Made by a program: the position numbers and the translations under genes. The notes below the pieces were generated by a model. That model made no database searches, was not told the origin of the DNA, and worked only from the letters and a program-made list of their open reading frames with translations. Source: Euonymus europaeus (lineage: Eukaryota; Streptophyta; Magnoliopsida; Celastrales; Celastraceae). From it: a stretch of DNA of 64,000 nt. The DNA lies in the NCBI GenBank assembly GCA_963580455.1, contig OY756971.1, forward strand, positions 15,337,001-15,401,000. Direction: 5' to 3'. Shown here one piece after another: positions 35,801 through 47,800 of the stretch (positions are counted from its first letter, which is position 1; each line of letters begins with the position of its first letter).

Positions 35801-38800
35801 GATGGAACCCTAGAACAGTTCTTTGACTGAGAACAAAATATATTTCAGAAAAATATTCATCATTCTTCCAACGAAAACAGAACCAAAAGAAAAGGGCAAC
35901 ACTAACGGGCTTCAACAAAACAAAACAGGCCCGACACAACAAAAGCCCAACTTAACAAAAAGAAGCATAGGATGCTCCTGCATCAATCCCCTCTGCTAAA
36001 AACTTCAGACTCGCCACTATGAAAAACTTTCTGATATTCTTCATAAATTTCAGGGTCTACACGCTACAATTCCTCTTCAGCAATCCATGTACTTTCCCAA
36101 GCAGGCTTGCCCAGCCATTTGATCAAGAATCGTCGATAAGAATTCCCACGCCGAGGCACTACATCTTTAACATCTAAAACATCTTCAACAATTTCTTTAG
36201 CAGGGAAAGCTGGCATTTTCTGTAATTCACCCACAGCTGCATCATCAGTAAAACCCTCAAAAGGATATAAGTCAGCCACATTAAAAATGGGACTGATTGT
36301 AAATCAGATGGGAGTTCAAGAACATAATCATTGGAGCCGATTTTCTTTAAGATCTTACAAGCCCAAATTTCCTGGGACTCAACTTGTGATAAGTACCTCT
36401 AGGAAATCTTTCTTTTCTGAGATGTTCTAAAACAGAGTCCCCTTCTTCAAATTCAGACTCTCTTCTATGAGTATTGGCTGCAGCTGCATACTTACTGTTA
36501 TTAGTATGAATAGCCTTCATCACTTCACTGTGAATTTGCCTCACATGCTCAGCAAATTCTTCCCCTTGATCACTGATACGAGAATCAGAAGGCAGAGAAA
36601 CTAAATCCACAACTGTCAGAGGTTTGATCCCATAAGCAGCTTCGAATGGGGTTTTCCTAATAGTCCGATTCACAGAATTATTATAAGCACATTCCGCCTG
36701 AGGAATAATCGAATCCCAAGACTTAACATATTTTCCCACTAAGCATCTCAGCAAATTACCTAGGCTGCGATTGACAGATTCTGTTTGCCCATCCGTTTGT
36801 GGATGACAAGCACTAGAAAATTTCAATTCTGTTCCCAAACGCCTCCATAAAGATCTCCAAAAATATCCCATAAATTTCACATCCCTATCAGATACAATAG
36901 AGGAAGGAAGTCCATGTAACCGTACCACTTCTTTGGAGAATATTTCAGCAATAAACGATGCATCAGTAGTCTTGGAACAAGGGATAAAATGGGCCATCTT
37001 TGAAAATTGATCAACCACCACAAAGATAGAATCATGACCCTTCGAAGTCTTTGGTAAACCCAACACGAAGTCCATACTGATATGAATCCATGGCGCCTCT
37101 GGAAGAGGTAAAGGAGTATATAATCCAGCATTATGTGATCCATCTTTACCAAGTTGACACTTCCTACATCGCTTAACAATTCTTTCCACATCATTGCGCA
37201 ATTGAGGCCAAAAATAACGATCTTCCACCATTGCTAGAGTTTTGTCTCGGCCAAAATGCCCCTCGAGACCATTCCCATGCAATTCGCGAACAATTTGCTC
37301 CCTCAAAGAGCTATTGGGAATACATAATTGGTTCCCTTTGAAAAGGAACCCCTCCTGGAATCGAAAAGGTAACATGTCACCATGATTATCTTCCCCCAAA
37401 TTAGCAACAATGGGACCAAAGAACTCATCCGTGGCATATTGAGATGGAATTTGTTCAAAACCCAACACTTGTGGCTGCAACATAGCTAACAACAAAGATC
37501 TGCGACTCAAAGCATCCGCCAGTTTATTTAATTCACCTGATTTATGCTTCAGGGAGAAGGTAAACTCCTGCAAATAAGAGCTCCATTTAATATGCCTAGG
37601 ACTAAGTTTGCTTTGAGAATTCAAATACCTTAAAGCCTGATGATCAGAATAGACTACAAACTCCTTATAGGCCAAGTAATGCTCCCAGTGATTCACAGCC
37701 CGCACTAAAGCATAGAACTCCAAATCATAAGTAGAATAGCGTCGCTTTGCTTCATTAAGCTTCTCACTGAAATACTCCACTGGTCTTCCCTCCTGACTCA
37801 AAACAGCCCATATTCCCACATGAGACGCATCACATTCCACCACAAAAAGCTGATCAAAATTAGGTAATGCAAGAAGGGGGGCCTCTGTTAAGAGTTGTTT
37901 GATGAGCTCAAAAGCCTTATTAGCTGCTCGAGGCCACTGAAACTGAGGAACTTTCAAGCATTCTGTAATAGGATGCAAAATAGTATTGAACCCTCTAATA
38001 AAGCGTCCATAAAATGACGCTAGACCATGAAAGCTTCGGTTATCACCCAAGGACTGTGGAACAGGCCAATTCTTGACAGCTTGCACTTTAGCAGGGTCAG
38101 GATGTAGGCCCTAACCTGAAACAATAAACCCCAGGAAGACCACATCCTCACGAAGAAAAGAACACTTCTTGAAATTAATAAAAAGTTTCTCCTGCTTCAG
38201 CACGTCTAGCACACTCCCCAAATGAATTAGATGGTCATGTCGAGTGCTACTAAAAACTAAAAACTAAAATGTCATCAAAATACACAACAACGCAATGACC
38301 AATAAAAGGCTTAAGAACATCAGTCATTACGCTCATGAATGTGCTTGGTGCATTAGAAAGACCAAAAGGCATTACAAGCCATTCATATAATCCATCTAGC
38401 ATCTTAAAGGCCGTTTTCCACTCATCACCATCACGCAAACGAACTTGATGATACCCACTTCGTAAGTCAATTTTACTGAAAAATCTGGCTCCCACCAACA
38501 CATCCCACATCGCATCAAAACAAGGAATAGGGAAACGGTACTTGATGGTAATTCTATTAATGGCTCGACTATCGATACACAACCGCCAAGTCCCATCTTT
38601 TTTTAGGGTTAATAACGTTGGAACGGCACAAGGACTTTTACTTTCACAAATCAAACCCTTAGCAATCAACCCTTCAATTTGTTTTTTCATTTCTTTCCGC
38701 TGATGTGGAGGCATCCGGTAAGCGGACAAGTTAGGTAATTGGGCTCCGGGAACCGAGTCATTAGCACGCTGAATTGTCCTCGGAGGCGGCAACCCATTAG

Positions 38801-41800
38801 GTAATTCATCACCAAACAACAACTGAAAATCATCCAGTAGTCGCTGTAAATCAGTAGGAAAATTCACAAATTTATTATACTCGGTTGGAACATTAGGCCT
38901 ACCCAACAAAGCGAAACAAATTCCAGAAGCCTGACATTCAACTTCAAACTCTTTGGCAGAAATAAGCCCCAACATCCGGTCAGCTTTAGAACTATTAGAG
39001 TGGTGTTCTTTGAGAGGATGAAGTGTGACCAATTTATTCCCTATTTTAAAAGAATAAGTATTAGCCCGCGTCTCATGAAGCATATGTTGATCATAAAGCC
39101 AGGGCCGTCCCAACAAGATATGGCAAACATCCATTCGAACCACATCACACTATGCTTCACTATCAATATGGTTATCAAACGAAAATTGCACCACACAACA
39201 ACGCGTCACAGGAAGCTCGACACCTTTATTCAACCAAGCAATTTTATAGGGACAAGGATGTTCAGTTGTTACTAGATTAAGTTTGTTTACAGTTGTGTTT
39301 GAAATCACATTCTCGACACTGCCTCCATCCAGAATTACATTACAAACTTTTCCACAACACAGAACTCTAGTCTTAAACACGGCACATCTCCTCCAATCTT
39401 CTTCCACTGTCAGACGAGGACTGGTTAACACTCGGCGCACCACCAATAAATCACCTTCTACAGACTGGATACACATTCACCTCTTCTTCAGCGTCCCCAT
39501 AATCATCAGACTTAGGTGGCAGGTCATCGGTTTCAAAATGCTCATGTTCTGCAAAATGAACCCGCTTCTATGGACACGCAAATGAAGTGTGCCCCTACTC
39601 ACCACAAGCATAACAATGCAATTGAGGAGGACCAGATGGTCGAGCTTGACTAGAGCTTGAACTGGAACTAGGCTCAGATTTGGAAAGAGGGTCTTTACCA
39701 CTGTACTGGACCTGTGAACCCCTCCCCTGCACAACGGAAAACAGATCGTAAGAAGTAGGAGACAGCCCCACCTTACCTTTCTCGCCAGGGCGAAGAGGAA
39801 GGCGTCGCACCCCATATTTGCGAACCCGCTCCAGAGACTTGAGAGCATAATAAAAGGCATCGGCTAAAGTAAACAAGCGAACAACACCCATTTCATCACG
39901 GATAGCTTGATTGAGTCCCATCAAATATCGAGAAGTGAGCTGTTCTTCAGACTCAGAAATGCGGACTCGAACAGTAAGATTATTAAAAGTGGTAGTATAG
40001 TCTTCGACAGATTGCAAGCCCTGAGACAAACGATTATACCACTCGTATTGCTCCATAGCATAATCAGGTGGTAAAAATTGTCTTTGGAGCTTCGTTTTCA
40101 TGTGCTCCCAAGTAGCGATCTTGGCCTTGCCCTGGCGCAGCCGCTGCTCTTCAGTCCTCTTCCACCACTGTAAAGCGGCACCCTTCAACTTAAGCTCGAC
40201 AAACAAGACTTTCCGCCCTTCAGCCATAGGCTTCCACTCGAAGTAAGTTTCTAAAGTGGCTTCCCAGTCGAGATAATCATCGACATGAAGGAGACCATTA
40301 AAATCTGGGACTTCGATTCACACGCCACCCCAATTAAAATCAAGGGCGTGGACTAAGCGATCCTCTAAGCCGGGAGGTGGCACTCCGGAAAAAGAGGAAT
40401 CATAAACTCGATCAACAGATTCACCACGCGTAGAACGATGGGAAGGAATTGGAGCGTCATCAGAACTCGCGGAGTCATTATCCGCGAACACTTCCGACAG
40501 TCCTGGCGCCTCCGAAGGACCCTTTGGCATCTCCAGATGAGTTAGTCTAGGATCACGTCGCTAGAGCTCCTGCACCGCTAGTGACAGCTCGTCAACCATT
40601 CACCAAAGATCGGCATTGTTATCGCGCAGTTGAGTCGCACCACGCCCTCGACCGCGCACACTAGCCATTGAAGAAGCTCTGATACCAATCTGATGCAGCG
40701 AGTTAACAAAGCAAACTCTAGGATGGAACCCTAGAACAGTTCTCTAACTGAGAACAAAATATATTTCAGAAAAATATTCATCATCCTTCCAACGAAAACA
40801 AAACCAAAAGAAAAATGCAACACTAACGGGCTTCAACAAAACAAAACAGCCCGACACAACAAAAGCCCAACTTAACAAAAAGAAGCATAGGATGCTCTTG
40901 CATCATCCTACCTCTTCCTTGTCTTTGTCCTTTGTTCTTTGTTTACCCCATTTCCCATTTAATTTGATGTTTGTTAGTAAACTTACTCTTGCTTTGAATT
41001 GTTCAGTTAACTTCTTTCCTGATTCGTGTCTTTCAGGATCTTGTGACGAAGAAGATTATTGGTAGAGGTCGTTAATATAATGGTCTGTACATCCTTGCTG
41101 CTGATTCCCCACCAGTGCCACGGTCTATTGCTTCCACGAGTAGTCTCTCTTCTTACCAGTTGCATTGTCAGTTTGGTCATCCTTCTTAAATGTGTCAAAG
41201 CGTCTTTGTCCTAGTTTACGTTCAGTGCTAAGTTGGAGTGTTAGGCATGTCAATTTGCAAGCATCATCGTGTCTAATCTTCCTCGAGTCAATAAACGGGC
41301 TGCATCCCCTTTTGAGTTGATTCATTTTGATATTTGGGGCCCCTGTCCTATTGTTTCTAAGTCCGAATTTCGGTACTTTGTTACTTTTGTTGATGATTTC
41401 TCCCGGGTGACTTGGTTATATTTAATGAAAAAGCGTGCTGAGTTACATTCTATCTTTTGTGCTTTTTATGCTGAAATTAAGACACAACATAATGCTTATA
41501 TTCATATGCTGCACAGTGACAATGCTAAAGAATATTTTTCTCATTCCCTTTCTTCTTTCGTTGTTCTCAATGGTATTGTTCACCAATCTTCCAGTGTAGT
41601 CACCCCCGAACAAAATGGGGTGGCCGAACGGAAAAATCGTCACTTAGTGGAAGTTGCACAAGCTTTGTTGTTTCATATGAAAGTCTCAAAAGTCGTTTAG
41701 GCAAACACAGTGAATACGACTTGCTATTTGATTAATCGCATGCCCTCCTTACTCTACTTTGTTTCCTCCTCGTCCCCTATTCTCTATTCCACCTCGTACA

Positions 41801-44800
41801 TTTGGTTGGGTGTGTTTTGTACAGGAAGTCAGACCACACGTGTCAAAACTCGATCCCCGATCGCTGAAATGTCTCTTTTTAGGGTAGTCTCGACATCAAA
41901 ACGGGTATCGTTTTTTTTCTCCTGCTCTCGGACAATACTTAGTCTCTACTGACGTGACCTTTGAATCTACACCCTTTGTTCATGATTCTTCTCACCCCGT
42001 TTTTGCTCCTGAGGATGAGTTTCTTGTCTACCGTACAATCCCTCCAGACAATTCTTCTGAGTCTTCTCGCGCACCCATCACCAAGTCCTTCCCCTGATTT
42101 TAGTCTAGACCTACCGATTGCTCTTCGAAAAGGTAAACACTCTTGTACTTATCCTATCTCATCTTATAACAATTTATCTCTTACCTCTAAGTCTCTTGTT
42201 ACCTCTCTCCACTCTGTCTATTCCTATGTTTGTTTCAGAAGCCTTATCCCATCCTGGGTGGCGATAGGGCTATGCAAGATGAAATGGCTACTCTTGAGGA
42301 AAACAATACATGGCGGCTCGTTTCACTTCCTGTGGGTAAGCATGCTCGTTTCACTTCCTGTGGCTCGCCTCAAAGCCCGATTAGTTGCTAAAGGTTATGC
42401 TCAGACATATTGTGTTGATTACTCTGAGACTTTTTCCTAGTTGCTAAACTTGCCTCTATTCGGTTGTTTATCTCCTTGGCCGCAACATATCGTTGGCCAC
42501 TGCTTTAGTTGGATATTCAAAATGCCTTTCTTCATGGTGATTTGACCGAAGAGGTCTACATGGAGCAACCTCCTGGGTTTGTTGCTCAGGGAGAGTCGGA
42601 GAAAGTGTGTTTTTTGCAAAAACATTGTATGGGCTGAAACAATCCCCTTGTGTTTGGTTCGGACGATTCAGCGAGGTAATCTTTGAGTTTGGATTGTAGC
42701 GAAGCGCACATGATCATTCAGTTTACTATCGCACCTCAGCGCATAGGTGCATTTTTCTTGGGTCTATGTTGATGATATTGTGATTATTGGGAGTGATAGT
42801 GTGGGCATTACCGCTCTCAAATCCTTTCTTCACACTGAGTTTCAGACAAAGGATCTTGGCTCTCTTCGATATTTCTTGGGGATTGAGGTGTTTCGTAGTA
42901 AGAAAGGTATATTTTTGTCTCAGATGAAATATGTTTTTAATATACTTCAGGAGACAAGTTTGAATACAGCCAAGCCATGTGATGTTCCCATAATGCCAAA
43001 TGTGAAACTCACAAATGAGGATGGAGATTTATTTCCGGATCCCGAACGGTATAGGCGATTGGTTGGGAAACTTAATTATCTTACCGTAACACGTATTGAC
43101 ATCGCCTTTCCAGTGAGTGTGGTCAGTCAATTCATGTCATCTCCTAGGACATCTCATTAGGATGCAGTTGTTCACATTCCGAAGTATCTTAAGAGTGCTC
43201 CAGGCCGTGGTGTTGTTTATGAAGATCAGGGTCACATAGAATAGAAGGATTTTGTAATGCTAATTGGGTGGGTTGTCCAATAGATCGGCGGCCTACTACA
43301 AGGTATTGTGTCTTTGTTGGAGGGAACCTGATCTCTTGGAAGAGTAAGAACTAAGAAGCAAAGTGTGGTAACTCGGTCAAGTGCGGAATCCAAATATAGA
43401 GCTATGGCTCACTCTACTTGTGAACTTATGTGGGTACATCACCTTCTTGAAGGGATTGGTATAAAGGACTCGACTTCTATATGGTTGTGGTGTGATAATC
43501 AATCAAGCAGCTATCCATATAGCCTCTAATCCTGTGTTCCATGAGAGGACGAAACATATTGAAGTTGATTGCCATTTTGTTCGTGATAAACTTTAGAAAG
43601 GGTTGATTTGGGTGAAACATATTAAAACTAGAGAACAAGTAGCTGATATATTCACTAAAGCTCTTGCAGGAAATCGGGTAGCCTATATTTGTAACAAATT
43701 GGGCATGATTGATATCTATGCTCCAACTTGAGGGGGAGTGTTAGAATACTTAAGGGTATTCCAGTCTTTCCACATATTCAGAATTGTATATAGGGTTATA
43801 CTAACTCTGTAATATCTATGAAATATAGTATGAAGGAGCGCCGTAACAAGAAGCAAGACTTAAATCAAGGAAACCGAATTAATCAAGGAAACCTAATCAA
43901 AGGAAATAATGTGGTCAACAAGACCTAATACAGGAAGCTGAATTAAAGGCTAAAAATACTCCCGATTCCAACAACTTCAAACTAAAAGAACAAAACTCTA
44001 AAACAGAGAAAACAAAGAAACAGGAAATAATGAGTTTATACAATGTACCTGTAAACCAAAGTAGTTGATGAATCCACCCCTCCCCAAGGCATCTGCAGAT
44101 GCTTCAATGGTGTAATCCGATTCTGCAATAACTCCTCTGAGAGAATGCATACAAACTATAAGGCTATAGTTAATGGAAAATCAAACTGCAATAGATCTTT
44201 TCTCTTGCTTTTACTTTTTTCTTTCTAAGTACAAGACAAGATAGAACGTGGTTCTCTAATCTGACCGCAAAGTGATGGTGAAACGGTTTCCAAAGAGCTG
44301 TCCAAGCACAATTCCTTCCTTCACATAGCTGGACAATTGAGAAGCCTGACCTAAGCATGCATCATAACTATACAGAAGTAAAATCAAGGATTTCCATTTC
44401 ATTGCACTTACCAGAAGTCACCCACTTTAATACCAATCAACCGGTCATTTAGAGCAGCCAAGCGACTTGCTTGCTGCTTGAAAACAGTTACCTAGAAGAA
44501 CAAAAACTACTCTATTCAAACTTTCATTTCTACATGAACGATTTATTTAAGCTAGCACATATGCTGCAGAATTCCAAATTTATAGCAATAACCAAAAAGC
44601 GTTTGCATTTTGAAATAGGTAACTCACAAGAAAATTGGTTATAAAGCATAACTGGTATAGCCAAAAAGCACAAAAGACAATGAAAAAGATTAAAACTTCG
44701 GTTCATGATTACATGAAAGCAACAACAGAATTTTTCCATTGCAAAGAATCATCATTCATCACTAGATCTACTATGTATTTGACTTATTTGCACTGTAACA

Positions 44801-47800
44801 ACTTTCTTGATGCTATCTGCATATCCCTGTTGTAATTTCTAATGTACCTTCTTGGCACTTCAATAAAATTTATTTCCATTCAAAAAAATGAATTTTAAAA
44901 ACAGTCCAACTGAGACTCAGTTTCATGTAGCAGACCGTTTCAAATACACTGTGGATGCTAAAAACTCCAGCTAAAAGTAGAATATATTAAATTTGCTTCA
45001 TTCAATGCCATGCCTTCTTTGCTTTTCCTTTCTTTTTCTCTCAATAAAAAGATGGAATAAGAAACAAGACAATTCGATCTAAGGTAATGGGCAATTCAAC
45101 AAATGATATGAGAAACCATTTTAGATGGTGTGGATTTGTTCAAGTAGGGATATAAGTGCCACACAGCAGAGAGTAGAGAAAATTCAACTAGGGGATACTA
45201 AAAGGGGGAGGAGAAAAAGACATGTGGAAATCATAAGAACGGATTTTAAGCTAAGAAGTAGGATTAGTTGAGAGTATCTTTAGAGACCGGAAGGGCATCA
45301 CATCAGGGAATCGACTTAATGGCTCCCAACAAATTTCTCCTGGATTATGGCAGCCAAACCCAAAATTATTTGGAACAAAGGATTTGATGGTGATGATTAA
45401 TTTATTCCTAATCATTCTCTACTTAGGTGACTAAGAGAAGCACCTCAATTGTTACAAAATTCAAGTTGGTTCTTAAATGTGAAGCCTTCTTTACCTTTCA
45501 TTTTCCCTTTCTTTTCAATTACTTAATAGGAAATCATTTCCTCATAGGTGTGGGCAGAGAAGTACCTAAACATCAACGGGAAAGTGCTACACATAAGACA
45601 GTAAATACAATGCCTCACCCTTCACCATCCTCCATGAAAAGTAGAAAAGGAAAATAGAACAGGAAAAATCCAGAGATGCAACACTTGTAAGAAAATTTCC
45701 AATTCCAGCCTATTAAAAACTACAAGTATAGGTTATAAGGGGTAGCAGGCTAGTAAAATCTCTGATTATCATTTTTGACCAACAATTTATAACCCTACAA
45801 GTTGAACCGTCATTCTCTTAAGTATTCATTCACGAGTGTTGCTGTTCAATGAGCAATTGTGTCATAATTTTTTTTTAAAAATACAAAACAAGCAGTTCAT
45901 TCCAGCCTAGCATGTTCCTTTCTGATTTAAAGCTAAAATAAAATTAAGGTCATAATTTCATAAATAGAAGAAATAACAGTGGCATATAGTCTTTCTAATT
46001 TAAAGCTAAAACTAAGGTCATAAGTAGATGAAATAACATTGGCATGTGATCTTTATGAATTCAAGCTAAAATTAAGGCCGTAAGTAGAAGAAATAACATT
46101 GGCATGTAGTCTTTCTGATTAAAACCAGAAATTAAGGTCAAATGTAAAAGGAATAACAGTGGCATGTGGTCTTTCTGATTTAAAGCTAAAATTATGGTCA
46201 ACTTACCCTTTGAGTTGAGACAGACCGCTTATCTTTTGTGCCCGCGAACCCAAATGATCTTGGCTGTCAAATAAATATTAAAGGAAAGGTTTAGTTATGT
46301 TTTTTCCTTGTTGGGTTTGGGTATAGAGGGTTAAGAAATAATGTGGCTCCAAGCCATTATCCACTGATACTCACCCCACAAAATTAAGACAAAATCCACG
46401 ATCGAATCAACCATATACAGGAGGATTGAATGAGTAATTAAAATCCCTTTGATCAACAGTAAAGCAATCATATCAAACGAATAAATGATCTTATTTTTTT
46501 CTTTTTCTTTTTCTTTTTTGTCCAAGCATTGATAGAAATTGATCCTCCAAATTCAAACACATTGTTTTTGCCTTCTTTTGGTGTCGCAAATGAGACCAGA
46601 CAAAATGAAAGGTTGTTTTCATTACAAAGAAGCAGGCCATACCTGGACACCAAGCATCTTTCCAATTAACCCCAATACTTCATGTGTATCCTTGTTCTCT
46701 TTGCATAGATGAAATCTGGATATTCATAAAATGGCCCAGATGATGATCATGTGCATTACAGATTCAGATATATATAATTATATATTTATGTGAATGATAA
46801 TCATGTGCAGTACACATCATGAAAAGCATAGAATGCTCGTAATTTGTAACTAAATGAAGTTCTACTGAATGAACCAATTCTTCCCTACTCTGTCAGAAAT
46901 ACAATAATAGGATACTGGTTTACTGCCTCGCATTGCAGTTGACAGAAAGCAGGTAGAATGTAATGTGAACTGTGAAGTTAAAAAACATGCTTACCGGGAA
47001 TAAAACCAACTTGATTTAACAAAATCTCCACAGTTGAGTATCAACGAATTTGAAATTTAATTTTATGCTTGTTTAGTAATTATTAGTTATGCTAGTTATA
47101 ATTCACTTTCACTTTATTCTATTACAACTAGCTCCCACCTTATATATGGTTGGTTTGGATTGTAGCCCTGTACACACCATCTCTTTGAAAAAATAAAAAC
47201 ACGAAGCCATCCCTCAGTGATTCTGATGGCAAGCATTTGATATGTTACTAGAACAGAATCACAGAAATGAGATAAGCAACCTTCCTTAGCATAAAGACTG
47301 AAAAAGTCATACTTCAAAATGAAACATGTAAGCCAACACATATACTCACTACCTAAGAAATCTGCCAAGATGCTCTGGCCAACTGCTTGCACCCCTGCTA
47401 TCAAATGCCTTATCACCTCTGTCTTTACGTTTCTTCGAACGTCTGCCCCGGTCATTCAACCCTCCTGAATTAAATCTCACTCGTACACATTTCGACGATG
47501 CATTCAGTCCATCCACAGTGTCTGTGACTAGGAATCTCAATTTCTCTTTAAAGAAATTATGGATTGCCTGAAAGACTCATTAAAAACGTGTTAATTATGC
47601 ATAACTAGTTCAGGTCAATCAATCTAAGTTTCCCAGATAATAAAGTACATAACTCAAAAGAACATCCTTTTGAGTTTTGACACATACAATAATAGTTATA
47701 GAGGTTATCTTGTAATACGAAACTAAAACCAATTTCCCAGTTTGGTTCCAAAATCACTACCAAGGACACCCATTTGTTAGTTTGATCCTCAAGTACCAGA

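Larger units (their letters stand above)
35770..40905 (-). mobile_element. chromodomain Gypsy retrotransposon nested in the Copia
   Basis: LTRs at 35770-35985 and 40691-40905 (216 and 215 bp) start TGATGCAG and end TGCATCA, and are nearly identical. The flanks are TTCTA and TCCTA, a 5-bp target duplication with one change. Removing the element rejoins the Copia frame (G-S-G-T-A-S then T-S-S-L-S). On the minus strand there is a binding site TGGTATCAGAGC (40687-40676), gag, protease, reverse transcriptase, RNase H, integrase and a C-terminal chromodomain, the order of plant chromoviruses. A purine tract AGCAGAGGGGA abuts the other LTR. Confidence 0.93.
33831..43848 (+). mobile_element. Copia retrotransposon in PUS7-like intron 9, split by a Gypsy element
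   Basis: Short LTRs (33831-33949, 119 bp, and 43739-43848, 110 bp) share GAATTGTATATAGGGTTATA and AATATCTATGAAATATA. TGGTATCGGAGCA after the 5' LTR resembles the initiator-Met tRNA binding site. GAGGGGGAG precedes the 3' LTR. Gag, protease, integrase, reverse transcriptase and RNase H pieces follow in Copia order, opposite in orientation to the host gene. A Gypsy at 35770-40905 interrupts it. The left LTR has lost its TG start and no target duplication is clear. Confidence 0.9.

Noticed and set aside
45916..46206. Regular 60-bp repeats resembling an array
   Set aside because: They are contiguous tandem units with no conserved-repeat and variable-spacer pattern, in a plant intron. Not CRISPR.
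46940..47030. Possible extra PUS7-like exon (T-V-E-I-L-L-N-Q...)
   Set aside because: Exons 4 and 5 join in phase without it and conserved family sequence is continuous across the junction.
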